Source of the DNA: SHZI01 sp963698405
GTDB lineage: Bacteria; Pseudomonadota; Gammaproteobacteria; Steroidobacterales; GCA-2729495
DNA length: 64,000 bases
Reading direction: 5' to 3'
NCBI GenBank assembly: GCA_963698405.1
Contig: CAVOQT010000017.1
Span: 186,001-250,000 of the forward strand
Below, one piece after another: positions 35,481-45,147 of this stretch (its first letter is position 1; every line of letters begins with the position of its first letter). The position numbers and the translations under genes are program-made. The notes below the pieces were generated by a model, which saw only the letters and a list, made by a program, of their open reading frames with translations, did no database searches and was not told the origin of the DNA.

Positions 35481-36923
35481 TCAGATCAGTGCCGCGGCAT
35501 GTGCGCAAAGATCCAGAAGACGGTCCGGGAACAGGCCTATAGCGAGCAGCAGCAAGGCATTGACACTGAGGACTACCCGCAGGTCCATCGGTAAACCCGT
35601 CGTGCTGGCAGTACCGCCATCATCAAACAGCATCAAACGTATGACCCGCAGATAATAGAAAGCACCGATCACAGAGGTCAGCACCGCAATAATCGCCAGG
35701 CCCATATAGCCGGAATTCAATAATGCGGCCAATACCCACCACTTCGCATAGAACCCGGCGAGCGGGGGCACACCGATCATGCTGATCATCAGCAGCACCA
35801 TCATGAGGGTGAACCATGGGCTACGCTGCCAGAGGCCACGCAGATCATCCAGTTCGTTTACTTCCTGCCCTCGGCTGCCAAGCATCACGAGGAAGCCAAA
35901 GGTGCCTGCCGCCATGATTACATACACGATGGTGTAGAACAGCGCAGCCTGCACCCCGGTCGGACTGCCAGAAACCAGGCCAAGCAGGATAAACCCGACA
36001 TGCGAGATCGTGGAGTACGCAAGCATGCGTCGGATGTTCGTCTGTGCAATTGCGGCCACATTGCCCAGCACCAGCGATAGCACCGCGAGGGCAGCCAGCA
36101 TCGGCTCCCAGAAGGATGCCAGACCAGCAGAACCCTCGATCAGCAAGCGGATCGCCAACGCCAGCGCACCAAGCTTCGGCGCCGTACCGATATACAGGGT
36201 GACCGAGGTAGGTGCTCCGTCATAGACGTCAGGCACCCACATATGAAATGGCACCGCGCCAAACTTGAAGGCCACACCCGCAACCATGAAGGCAAGACCA
36301 ACCCACAACCCCACCACGTCAGACTGTGCAGCGATCGCCATCTGCACTTCGCCAATCTGCAGACTGCCGGTAATGCCGTAAACGAGCGACATGCCGTAGA
36401 GCAAGGTACCGGAGGCAATGGCGCCCAGCACAAAATACTTCATTGCGGCCTCAGCGGAACGCGATGAATCCCGGTCAAAAGCAACCATGGCGTACAGGCT
36501 GAGCGAAAGGAGCTCAAGCCCAAGGTAACTGACCAGCAGGCTGTAACCGGAAGCCAGCACCATGATACCCAACAGGCCAAAGAGTCCGAGCACGTAGTAC
36601 TCACCGAAGTGCAGGCTCCTGGCACGCAGATACGGACGGGAATAAAGAAACACCGTGGCCACCGCTGTCACTGCGAACAGCTTGATGACTCTCGACAATC
36701 CATCGGCAATATAAGTATCACCAAAAGCGCGAGTGACCACATGCTCCGGGCCCGAGCCGATCAATACCCATGCCACACCAGCGAGCAGGAATATCGTCAG
36801 CAAATAAGTGATATCCCGCGCGCTGTCACGCACAAAGAGATCCACGATCAGCAACACGCAGATACCGCTGGCCAGCAGGATCTCTGGCAACAGGACTGAC
36901 AACTCCATGAGTGAAGGATTCAT
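35481..36923 (-). CDS. nuoN: NADH-quinone oxidoreductase subunit N
   Basis: A 480-aa antiporter-like membrane subunit of complex I with about 14 transmembrane helices, carrying the proton-channel motif region (AYSTISHVGFILLGL) and GVPPLAGFYAKW. The ATG at 36923 overlaps the nuoM stop (ATGA), which fixes the start; a longer in-frame extension upstream lies inside nuoM and is not used. It is the last gene of the nuo operon, 32 nt before the putative metY promoter. Confidence 0.97.
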   Translation of the reverse strand: MNPSLMELSVLLPEILLASGICVLLIVDLFVRDSARDITYLLTIFLLAGVAWVLIGSGPEHVVTRAFGDTYIADGLSRVIKLFAVTAVATVFLYSRPYLRARSLHFGEYYVLGLFGLLGIMVLASGYSLLVSYLGLELLSLSLYAMVAFDRDSSRSAEAAMKYFVLGAIASGTLLYGMSLVYGITGSLQIGEVQMAIAAQSDVVGLWVGLAFMVAGVAFKFGAVPFHMWVPDVYDGAPTSVTLYIGTAPKLGALALAIRLLIEGSAGLASFWEPMLAALAVLSLVLGNVAAIAQTNIRRMLAYSTISHVGFILLGLVSGSPTGVQAALFYTIVYVIMAAGTFGFLVMLGSRGQEVNELDDLRGLWQRSPWFTLMMVLLMISMIGVPPLAGFYAKWWVLAALLNSGYMGLAIIAVLTSVIGAFYYLRVIRLMLFDDGGTASTTGLPMDLRVVLSVNALLLLAIGLFPDRLLDLCAHAAALI

Positions 36924-38464
36924 AGCGCCGCCTGTAATTTGGACTGGGTAATCTGAATGACCAGATGCTCCACGCTTGCCGACATCACATCCGCCAGCGG
37001 GGCCGGCCACAGACCAAGCCAGAGCACGCCGCAAGCCACCAGAAACAGGATCAGCATTTCACGACCGGATATATCCACCAGGCTGGCCACGCCCGGATTG
37101 GCGACCGCACCAAACACGACGCGCTTGACCATCCATAGCGTATAGGCTGCACCGAGAATCAGGGTCATCGAGGCCAGAAAGGCATACCAGAAACCGGCCT
37201 TGAAGGTCGCCAGAATCACCAGAAACTCACCGACAAAACCGGAAGTACCAGGCAGCCCCGCATTCGCGAGCGCAAACAGGACCATGAATGCGGCGAAGCG
37301 CGGCATGGTGTTTACCACACCACCATAGTCGGCAATCTTCCGGCTGTGCATCCGGTCATACAGCACCCCGACACACAGAAACAGCGCGCCGGAAATAAAG
37401 CCATGCGAAATCATCTGCAGCATGCCGCCCGACAGGCCCATGGCAATGCCGCTCGTCGTTCCCGTCCGCTCCAGAATCGGCCAGGCGATAAAAAAGCCGA
37501 GCGTGACGAAGCCCATATGCGCGATCGAGGAATAGGCGATGAGTTTCTTCATGTCCTGCTGCACGAGAGCAACAAAACCGATGTACACCACTGCCACCAG
37601 GGACAGGAAAATCATCAGTGCAGATAACTGACCACTGGCATCCGGAGTGATCGGCAGGCTGAAACGGATAAATCCGTAGCCACCCATCTTGAGCAATACG
37701 GCAGCCAGAATTACCGAGCCACCAGTGGGCGCCTCCACATGCGCATCCGGCAACCAGGTATGCACCGGCCACATGGGAACCTTGACCGCAAAAGCCGCGA
37801 GAAACGCCAGGAAGATCAGCGTCTGCTCGGTCTGACTCAGGGGCAACTGGTGAAAGACCAGAATGCTGTAACTGCCCGACTTGAGATACATGTAGATCAG
37901 CGCAATCAGCATGAACACCGAGCCGAGAAATGTGTACAGGAAGAACTTGAGCGTTGCATAAATGCGCCGCTCACCACCCCAGACACCGATGATGATGAAC
38001 ATCGGGATCAGCATGGCTTCCCAGAATACATAGAACAGCAGCGCATCAAGGGCCGCGAATACGCCGATCATGAGCCCTTCGAGAATCAGGAACGCAGCAA
38101 AATATTCCGCGGTGCGCGTGCGAATGACATCCCAGCCCGCCAGCACGACGATCGGTGTCAGGAATGTCGTCAGCAGGATCAGAGGCATCGAGAATCCGTC
38201 TACGCCGAGGTAGTACTCGACATTGAAGGAACGGATCCACGGCATGCGTTCAACGAACTGCATATCCGCCGTCACTGCGTTGAAGTCACTCCACAATGGC
38301 AGACTGAGCACGAAGCAGAGCACCGATATGGCAAGCGCCAGCAGACGGTCGGCGCGCACACCGCTACCGTCACTGGCCGGCCTGCCGGCGCTGGTTCGTC
38401 CAACCAAAAGGACCAGCAATCCGCCCAATATCGGCAGCCAGATCAATATGCTCAGTATTCCCAC
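36920..38464 (-). CDS. nuoM: NADH-quinone oxidoreductase subunit M
   Basis: A 514-aa antiporter-like proton-pumping subunit with about 14 transmembrane helices, including FAVKVPMWPVHTWLPDAHVE and AYSSIAHMGFVTLGFF. The start is GTG at 38464. It overlaps nuoN by 4 nt and follows nuoL by about 20 nt. Confidence 0.97.
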   Translation of the reverse strand: MGILSILIWLPILGGLLVLLVGRTSAGRPASDGSGVRADRLLALAISVLCFVLSLPLWSDFNAVTADMQFVERMPWIRSFNVEYYLGVDGFSMPLILLTTFLTPIVVLAGWDVIRTRTAEYFAAFLILEGLMIGVFAALDALLFYVFWEAMLIPMFIIIGVWGGERRIYATLKFFLYTFLGSVFMLIALIYMYLKSGSYSILVFHQLPLSQTEQTLIFLAFLAAFAVKVPMWPVHTWLPDAHVEAPTGGSVILAAVLLKMGGYGFIRFSLPITPDASGQLSALMIFLSLVAVVYIGFVALVQQDMKKLIAYSSIAHMGFVTLGFFIAWPILERTGTTSGIAMGLSGGMLQMISHGFISGALFLCVGVLYDRMHSRKIADYGGVVNTMPRFAAFMVLFALANAGLPGTSGFVGEFLVILATFKAGFWYAFLASMTLILGAAYTLWMVKRVVFGAVANPGVASLVDISGREMLILFLVACGVLWLGLWPAPLADVMSASVEHLVIQITQSKLQAAL

Positions 38465-38487
38465 GTCTACCCCATCACTGGCTGATA

Positions 38488-40443
38488 TCAGCCGGCAAAC
38501 AGCAACCAGCCAACCAGCACAGCAAGTCCGACAATCATCGCGAACGCATAGTGGTACAGATAGCCGGACTGCAACTGACGCACGAGCTGCGACGCCCAGC
38601 CCACAAGCCGCGCACTGCCATTCACCAGACCATTGTCAATTACTGCCTCATCACCGATACGCCAGAACAATGTGCCTAGCGCCGTACTGCCACGCGCAAA
38701 CACCTTCTGGTTGAATTCATCAAAGTAGTACTTGTTCACGAGCACTGTATGGAGACCGCTGAACTGCTGGCGCAACCGTTCCGGCAGAGCCGGATTTTTC
38801 AGATACAGGTACCAGGCACACAAGGCTCCGGCCAGGGCGATATAGGGTACCGGCAGCTTGAAAGCATGCAGCATGTAGGCAGCCGGACCATGAAACGCAG
38901 CCGCACCTTCGCGCAGCACGTCATTGGCCTCACTCACTACAATAGCGCCGCCAAAATAGTCGCCAAAGACCACCGGCCCGACCGTCACCCAACCGAGGAC
39001 CACCGAGGGTATGGCAAGCAGCACGAGCGGCAACCAGACGACCATGGGCGATTCATGCAAATGCTCTTTCGCATGCTGATCCAGGCGCTCTGATCCATGA
39101 AATACCAGAAAGAACATGCGGAACGAATACAGCGCCGTGACAAATACGCCGATCATCAGGCACCACCAGGCGTAGTTGGCGCCTGTGCGACTGGCCGCAC
39201 CAACCGCTTCGATCACCGCATCCTTGGAAAAGAAGCCGGCAAAACCCGGAAATCCGATCAGGGACAAGGTACCGATCAGACTGGTGAACCAGGTGATCGG
39301 CAGATAGCGCCACAGTCCGCCCATCTTGCGGATATCCTGCTCGTGATGCATGGCGATGATGACCGAGCCTGCTGCGAGAAACAGCAGCGCCTTGAAAAAG
39401 GCATGTGTCATCAGATGGAACACACCCGCCGCATAGGCCGAGGCGCCAAGTGCCACGGTCATGTAACCCAGCTGTGAAAGCGTTGAGTAAGCCACCACGC
39501 GCTTGATGTCGTTCTGGACGACGCCAAGAAACCCGGTAAACAGCGCCGTAGTGGCACCGACCACCATGACCACCGACAAGGCGGTATCGGAATGCTCAAA
39601 CAGCGGCGACATCCGGGCCACCATGAAGATACCCGCCGTCACCATGGTGGCAGCATGTATCAGCGCCGAGATCGGTGTCGGGCCTTCCATAGAATCCGGC
39701 AGCCAGACATGCAGCGGCATCTGTGCGGACTTGCCCATCGCACCGATGAACAGCAGGATGCAGGCCAGGGTGATGACCGACCACTGGCTGTCACCGAGCA
39801 CCTGAATCGTCTCATCGCTCATCAGCTCGGCCTGACCAAAGACCGTCGCATAATCAAGGCTGCCGGTAGACATCAGGATCAGTGCGATGCCGAGCAGAAA
39901 ACCAAAATCGCCGACCCGGTTCACCAGAAAGGCCTTCATGTTGGCGAATATTGCGCTGGGCCGCGTATACCAGAAACCGATCAGCAGATAGGAAACAACA
40001 CCTACCGCCTCCCAGCCAAAAAACAACTGCATGAAGTTGTTCGCCATGACAAGCATCAGCATGGCAAAGGTAAACAGCGAGATATAGCTGAAGAAGCGCT
40101 GGTAACCCGCATCCTCATGCATGTAACCGATGGTATAGATATGCACCATCAGTGAAACGGAGGTCACAACCACCATCATCAGTGCTGTAAGGCGGTCAAC
40201 CAGAAAGCCGACCTGCATATGAACGCCATCAACCACGGCCCAGGTATAAACCGTCTCGTTGAAAGTCAGCGCCCCATCAAAGACCTGCGCCTTCAGCACC
40301 ATCAGAGACAGCAAAAAGGAAGCGCCCACCCCCAGAATGGTTACGGTGTGTGCGCCGGCGCGCCCTATTACTCGCCCGAAAATACCGGCCAGCAGCGCAG
40401 CTGCGAGCGGACAGAGAACGATGGCCAGGTAGATTCGCTCCAT
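38488..40443 (-). CDS. nuoL: NADH-quinone oxidoreductase subunit L
   Basis: A 651-aa distal antiporter-like subunit with the long lateral helix HL at the C-terminal side. Conserved stretches are SAQMPLHVWLPDSMEGPTPI, LIHAATMVTAGIFMVAR and AYSTLSQLGYMTVALG. The ATG at 40443 is chosen; a GTG at 40446 is the alternative. It follows nuoK directly. Confidence 0.97.
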   Translation of the reverse strand: MERIYLAIVLCPLAAALLAGIFGRVIGRAGAHTVTILGVGASFLLSLMVLKAQVFDGALTFNETVYTWAVVDGVHMQVGFLVDRLTALMMVVVTSVSLMVHIYTIGYMHEDAGYQRFFSYISLFTFAMLMLVMANNFMQLFFGWEAVGVVSYLLIGFWYTRPSAIFANMKAFLVNRVGDFGFLLGIALILMSTGSLDYATVFGQAELMSDETIQVLGDSQWSVITLACILLFIGAMGKSAQMPLHVWLPDSMEGPTPISALIHAATMVTAGIFMVARMSPLFEHSDTALSVVMVVGATTALFTGFLGVVQNDIKRVVAYSTLSQLGYMTVALGASAYAAGVFHLMTHAFFKALLFLAAGSVIIAMHHEQDIRKMGGLWRYLPITWFTSLIGTLSLIGFPGFAGFFSKDAVIEAVGAASRTGANYAWWCLMIGVFVTALYSFRMFFLVFHGSERLDQHAKEHLHESPMVVWLPLVLLAIPSVVLGWVTVGPVVFGDYFGGAIVVSEANDVLREGAAAFHGPAAYMLHAFKLPVPYIALAGALCAWYLYLKNPALPERLRQQFSGLHTVLVNKYYFDEFNQKVFARGSTALGTLFWRIGDEAVIDNGLVNGSARLVGWASQLVRQLQSGYLYHYAFAMIVGLAVLVGWLLFAG

Positions 40444-40447
40444 CACA

Positions 40448-40753
40448 TCAACCCTTCAGGGTATTCATTTCCTGGACATTGATACTGCGCCGGTTACGGA
40501 ACAGCACCACCAGAATGGCCAGCCCGATGGCCGACTCGGCCGCCGCCACCGTCAGGATGAAAAAGACAAACACCTGCCCGGCCGAGTCATCGAGATAGCG
40601 GGAAAACGCGATGAAGTTGAAGTTTACGGCGAGCAACAACAACTCCACGCACATCAGCAGCACAATGACATTCTTCCGGTTCAGAAAAATGCCAGCCACG
40701 CTGATCGCAAACAGCAAAGCCGATAGCGTCAGATAATGCTCAAGGGATACCAT
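40448..40753 (-). CDS. nuoK: NADH-quinone oxidoreductase subunit K
   Basis: A 101-aa subunit with three transmembrane helices and the conserved membrane glutamate in MCVELLLLAVN. Two ATG codons are adjacent; the second (40753) has AAGGA at 6 nt and gives the usual MVSLEHYLTLSALLF start. The nuoJ stop lies just ahead, so translation is coupled. Confidence 0.96.
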   Translation of the reverse strand: MVSLEHYLTLSALLFAISVAGIFLNRKNVIVLLMCVELLLLAVNFNFIAFSRYLDDSAGQVFVFFILTVAAAESAIGLAILVVLFRNRRSINVQEMNTLKG

Positions 40754-40755
40754 CA

Positions 40756-41355
40756 TCAGTCCTTCTCCGCATCCATCTTGACCAGCTTCACGCGGTCCTC
40801 GCGGCGTACACGAACCTGGGCAGAGATATCCTGCCGCTTGATTCCCGGCCGTTTACGCATGGTCAGGAGTATCGCAGCGACGATAGCCAGCAAAAGCAGC
40901 ATCGCGGCAAGCTCGAAGGGATACAGGTACTCCGTATAGATCACCTTGCCCAGTTCAGCGGTGCTTGAGTAACCCGCATCGCGTGGCACCAGAACCTGGT
41001 CGACCGGCATACCCTCGTTCCGCCACCAGATCAGGCCCGTAAGCTCCAGAACGATGATGCCGGCGACGATCGAGCCGACCGGCGCATAACGGGCAAAGCC
41101 TTCCCGCAAACTGGATGTATTGACGTCCAGCATCATCACCACGAACAGGAACAGCACCATGACGGCACCGACATAGACCAGCACCAGAACGATGGCGAGG
41201 AACTCGACCTCCAGCAGCAGCCAGAGCACCGCACTGCTGACAAAGGCCAGAATCAGGCACAGCACCGCATGTACCGGATTGCGCACCGTGATCACGGCAA
41301 TGGCTGCACCGATCAGCGTCAGTGCCGCTGCGTAAAACAATATCGTTGCGAACAT
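40756..41355 (-). CDS. nuoJ: NADH-quinone oxidoreductase subunit J
   Basis: A 199-aa membrane subunit with five helices, beginning MFATILFYAAALTLIGAAIA and containing VLVYVGAVMVLFLFVVMML, the pi-bulge helix region. The ATG at 41355 is preferred over an upstream start that would add 25 hydrophilic residues overlapping the nuoI end. The C-terminal 30 residues are charged. Confidence 0.95.
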   Translation of the reverse strand: MFATILFYAAALTLIGAAIAVITVRNPVHAVLCLILAFVSSAVLWLLLEVEFLAIVLVLVYVGAVMVLFLFVVMMLDVNTSSLREGFARYAPVGSIVAGIIVLELTGLIWWRNEGMPVDQVLVPRDAGYSSTAELGKVIYTEYLYPFELAAMLLLLAIVAAILLTMRKRPGIKRQDISAQVRVRREDRVKLVKMDAEKD

Positions 41356-41368
41356 CCTGGCGTAGCCT

Positions 41369-41857
41369 CTAGCGGTAACGCGCATCCGCTGCCCGGTCGG
41401 CAGCGATGCTCGCCTCTTGCTTCTCGCCAACCGCGAGCAGCTTGTCTTTCGTCATGATGTTCTCGCCGCGGTTCTCCATGTGATATTCAAGAATCCGGGT
41501 CTCGACGATGGCATCAACCGGGCAGGACTCCTCACAGAAGCCACAATAAATGCACTTGAACAGATCGATATCGTAACGGGTTGTACGGCGGGTACCGTCC
41601 GGTCCGACATCCGACTCGATGGTGATTGCAGCTGCCGGGCAGACCGACTGGCACAACTTGCAGGCAATACAACGCTCTTCACCGTTTGGGTAACGGCGCA
41701 GTGCATGCAGGCCGCGAAAACGCGGCGACTGCGGCGTTTTCTCCTCCGGGTAGGCAATGGTGAACTTCGGGGCAAACAGGTTACGCAGGGTAACCCGCAG
41801 TCCTTTCAGCAAGTCCCACAGCAGGAACGTCTTTATGGTACTGACAAGTGCATTCAT
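41369..41857 (-). CDS. nuoI: NADH-quinone oxidoreductase subunit I
   Basis: A 162-aa peripheral-arm subunit with two 4Fe-4S clusters (N6a and N6b) in CIACKLCQSVCP and CIYCGFCEESCP. An amphipathic N-terminal helix is typical. The ATG at 41857 gives the standard length; the longer in-frame extension upstream overlaps nuoH and is not used. Confidence 0.97.
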   Translation of the reverse strand: MNALVSTIKTFLLWDLLKGLRVTLRNLFAPKFTIAYPEEKTPQSPRFRGLHALRRYPNGEERCIACKLCQSVCPAAAITIESDVGPDGTRRTTRYDIDLFKCIYCGFCEESCPVDAIVETRILEYHMENRGENIMTKDKLLAVGEKQEASIAADRAADARYR

Positions 41858-41885
41858 GCGACTGAGTCCTGTTGGGCCAGCATGC

Positions 41886-42965
41886 TCATGTACTCCATGG
41901 CCCGATATGCAGGGCAGCAAGCACGCCCTCGATGACAATCCAGACCAGCGTAACCGGGATGAACACCTTCCATCCGAGACGCATGATCTGATCGTAGCGA
42001 TAACGCGGGAACGTGGCTCTTATCCAGAGGAAAAAGAACAGGAAGAAGGCAATCTTCACGCACAGCCAATGCAGTCCGGGGGCGCGGAGCAGCTCAAGAA
42101 TCGTGCCGTCGAGAAATGCCAGTCCGTCGCCTGCAAATGGCGACAGCCAACCACCGAGAAACATCACTGCAGTCAGCGCTGAAATCAGCAGCATGTTGGC
42201 GTATTCGGCAAGGAAGAAGATCGCAAATGCGACTCCCGAATACTCGACATGGAAGCCGGCAACGATTTCCGACTCGCCTTCAGCCACGTCGAATGGCGCG
42301 CGGTTGGTCTCCGCCAGGCCGGAAATGAAGTAGACGATGAACAGCGGGAACAATGGCAACCAGAACCAGCTGAACAGTCCGCCAGACTGCGCCTCGACGA
42401 TCTTGCCGAGATTCATGCTGCCGCTGGCCATCAGGACGCCGACAAGTGCGAAACCCATGGCGATCTCATAGGCAACCATCTGCGCAGCCGAGCGCATTGC
42501 ACCAAGCAGCGCGTACTTTGAGTTGGTGGCCCAGCCCGCCAGGATGATGCCGTAGACACTCAATGAGGTCAGCGCGAGCACATAGAGCAGTCCGGCATCG
42601 ATATCCGCAATCGCAAAACCGGGAAACAGTGGCACCACTGCCCAGGCTGCCAGTGCCGGCACAATGGCCAGTAGCGGCGCCACGACAAACAGGAAACGAT
42701 TCGAATTGGCCGGAATGACGACTTCCTTGATCACCAGCTTGATGGTGTCGGCAAAAGGCTGGAACCAGCCTTTCGGGCCTACCCTGTTCGGGCCCACGCG
42801 AATCTGCATGTAACCGATGATCTTGCGCTCACCATAGGTGAGGAAGGCGACACACAGGATCACGGTTATCGTGAGGGGCAGAATTTGCACAAGGATCACG
42901 ATCAGTTCGCGCAACTGCTCCGGCAACGCAAACCAGAAACCCTGAATGAATTGAATGACTGCCAT
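41886..42965 (-). CDS. nuoH: NADH-quinone oxidoreductase subunit H
   Basis: A 359-aa membrane subunit with eight helices that forms the quinone chamber. It carries FLTYGERKIIGYMQIRVGPN, PKGWFQPFADTIKLVIKE and the acidic loop FDVAEGESEIVAGFHVEYSG. Length is normal. It is preceded by nuoG with a 16-nt gap. Confidence 0.97.
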   Translation of the reverse strand: MAVIQFIQGFWFALPEQLRELIVILVQILPLTITVILCVAFLTYGERKIIGYMQIRVGPNRVGPKGWFQPFADTIKLVIKEVVIPANSNRFLFVVAPLLAIVPALAAWAVVPLFPGFAIADIDAGLLYVLALTSLSVYGIILAGWATNSKYALLGAMRSAAQMVAYEIAMGFALVGVLMASGSMNLGKIVEAQSGGLFSWFWLPLFPLFIVYFISGLAETNRAPFDVAEGESEIVAGFHVEYSGVAFAIFFLAEYANMLLISALTAVMFLGGWLSPFAGDGLAFLDGTILELLRAPGLHWLCVKIAFFLFFFLWIRATFPRYRYDQIMRLGWKVFIPVTLVWIVIEGVLAALHIGPWST

Positions 42966-42981
42966 GACGAGGTCTGCTTCC

Positions 42982-45147
42982 CTACGCCGATTCGCGATTT
43001 TGCTGACCTGCGCCCACCGCTCCGGCAGCAGTGCGCGCCTCGCGCGTCAGCTGCAGTGCTGGCGTACGACGCAGGATCGCATCGATCTGATACATCGGAA
43101 TATCGAGTAGAGAGAGCTGGATATCTGCCGATATCGGTGCCGGTGGAATAGAGCTGGCCAGCACCACGTTGTGCGGTACTGCTGCCGGAATCAGCTCACG
43201 AACTTCGTTTCGAACTTCTTCCGCCGAGGCATATTCACAGCCCGGCAGCTGCAGCAGATTACCAAGCACACGCAACACCTTCCAGGCTGGGCGACTTTCG
43301 CCTACCGGGTTGGCGACACCGTTAAAGCTCTGCCAACGCCCTTCTGCATTGACGAAAGTGCCAGCGGTCTCGGCAAATGTGCCGATCGGCAAAACGACGT
43401 GGGCATGCGCCTTGATCGCATCACCGAGATAGGGCGTAAGCGCCACGACAAAGCGCGCCGCCTGCATCGCCTTGACCGCCTGCTCACCATCGCTGCAATC
43501 CTGGTCAGGTTCGCAGCCAAGCAGCACGAGTCCTTTGGGTGGCTGGGCGAGCATCTGGGAAATATTGCGTCCACCTGCTGCACTCGGCACTCCACCGGCG
43601 GCACGATGCGGAAGCACACCAGCCAGAGCGAGCCCTGCAGCATTTGCACCTTCAGAGATGTAACCCAGTTCAGCCCCGGACACATGTGCCAGCTCGCCGG
43701 CCAATTGACGGAGATCGGCAAACCGGGGATGCCGTGCTGCAATCTGACCGAGGATGATGACAGCCCGCTTGCCTGCGGCGGTCGCGGATTTCAGCCGTGC
43801 GGTTAATTCAGCTGCACCGGCATCAGCCCCTGCGACCAAAGTACGCAACCCGCCAACCAGATCGGTACCGGACTCGATATAGCCAGCTACCGGATGCAGG
43901 TACTCATAGCGCAGCGGATTGACGAACATGACTGCCGCCCCGCCGACCGCTGCCTTGCGTACCCGGTGCGCAAGCATTGGCGCCTCGCGCCGCAGATTGG
44001 AGCCGATCACCAGAATCGCATCAGCAGACTCTATCTCCGCCAGCGATACACCAAGTGACGGAAAAACCGGATCGCGTTCCTCAAGCCGGAAGTCCCTGCG
44101 CCGCAGCCGATAGTCGATATTTTGCGAACCGAGATGGCGCAGCAGACGCTGCAGGAGATAGCCCTCCTCAAGCGTCGCTGAAGGCGCAACCCACGCACCC
44201 AGGCCAGCTGCGCCATCCGTGCAAACCACTTCGGCCAGCTGACTGGCTACACGCTGCAGCGCCTCCTCCCAACTGGCAGTCCGCCATTCAGACCCTTCAC
44301 GGATCATTGGCTGCTGCAAGCGATCAGCTGCATAGATACCGGCATAGCTGAAGCGATCCCGGTCAGCTAGCCAGGTCTCATTGACCTCCTCATTGACCCT
44401 CGGCACCACCCGCTTCACGCGTCCAAGCAACACATGTGCCGACAGATTCGAGCCCACGCAGTCATGGGGCGCGATGGTCGGCAGGGACTGCATCTCCCAG
44501 GCCCGGGCGCTGAAACGATAAGGCTTGTTATTCAATGCACCGACCGGACACAGGTCGATGACATTGCCGGACAGCTCGTGGTCGACCGTGCTGCCGACAA
44601 AGGTTGCAACCTGTGTACGCTCACCACGACCGATCGTGCCCAGCTCCTGAATGCCGGCAATTTCGGTCCCGAAGCGGATACATCGCGTACAGAGAATGCA
44701 GCGGGTCATATCGGTGGAAATCAGCGGACCGATATCCTTGTCACTCAGGGATCGCTTGCCCTCGGAAAATCGGGCCACGTCCCGCCCAAAACCCATGGCC
44801 AGATCCTGCAGCTCACACTCGCCAGCCTGATCGCAGATCGGGCAATCCAGCGGGTGATTGATGAGCAGAAACTCCATGACGGCCTTCTGCGCACCGATGG
44901 CTTTTTGCGAACGCGTCGCGACCTTCATGCCATTGGTGACCGGCGTTGCACAGGCTGGCAGCGGTTTGGGCACATTGGCCACATCGACCAGGCACATCCG
45001 GCAATTCGCTGCCACAGACAGCTTTTCGTGGTAGCAGAATCGCGGCACATAGATACCGGCACGATCAGTTACGGCAATCAGCATCTCGCCTGGCCGGGCG
45101 TCCAGTTCAACGCCATTCACTTCCACCTTGATATTGCTGTCGCTCAT
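42982..45147 (-). CDS. nuoG: NADH-quinone oxidoreductase subunit G
   Basis: A 721-aa subunit holding several Fe-S clusters. The 2Fe-2S (N1b) ligands lie in CYHEKLSVAANCRMC and CATPV; His/Cys cluster N5 in HPLDCPICDQAGECEL; N4 in CILCTRCIRFG and CPVGAL. A molybdopterin-like domain without evident cofactor residues follows. The additional N7 cluster cysteines of some bacteria are not evident. It overlaps nuoF by 4 nt. Confidence 0.96.
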   Translation of the reverse strand: MSDSNIKVEVNGVELDARPGEMLIAVTDRAGIYVPRFCYHEKLSVAANCRMCLVDVANVPKPLPACATPVTNGMKVATRSQKAIGAQKAVMEFLLINHPLDCPICDQAGECELQDLAMGFGRDVARFSEGKRSLSDKDIGPLISTDMTRCILCTRCIRFGTEIAGIQELGTIGRGERTQVATFVGSTVDHELSGNVIDLCPVGALNNKPYRFSARAWEMQSLPTIAPHDCVGSNLSAHVLLGRVKRVVPRVNEEVNETWLADRDRFSYAGIYAADRLQQPMIREGSEWRTASWEEALQRVASQLAEVVCTDGAAGLGAWVAPSATLEEGYLLQRLLRHLGSQNIDYRLRRRDFRLEERDPVFPSLGVSLAEIESADAILVIGSNLRREAPMLAHRVRKAAVGGAAVMFVNPLRYEYLHPVAGYIESGTDLVGGLRTLVAGADAGAAELTARLKSATAAGKRAVIILGQIAARHPRFADLRQLAGELAHVSGAELGYISEGANAAGLALAGVLPHRAAGGVPSAAGGRNISQMLAQPPKGLVLLGCEPDQDCSDGEQAVKAMQAARFVVALTPYLGDAIKAHAHVVLPIGTFAETAGTFVNAEGRWQSFNGVANPVGESRPAWKVLRVLGNLLQLPGCEYASAEEVRNEVRELIPAAVPHNVVLASSIPPAPISADIQLSLLDIPMYQIDAILRRTPALQLTREARTAAGAVGAGQQNRESA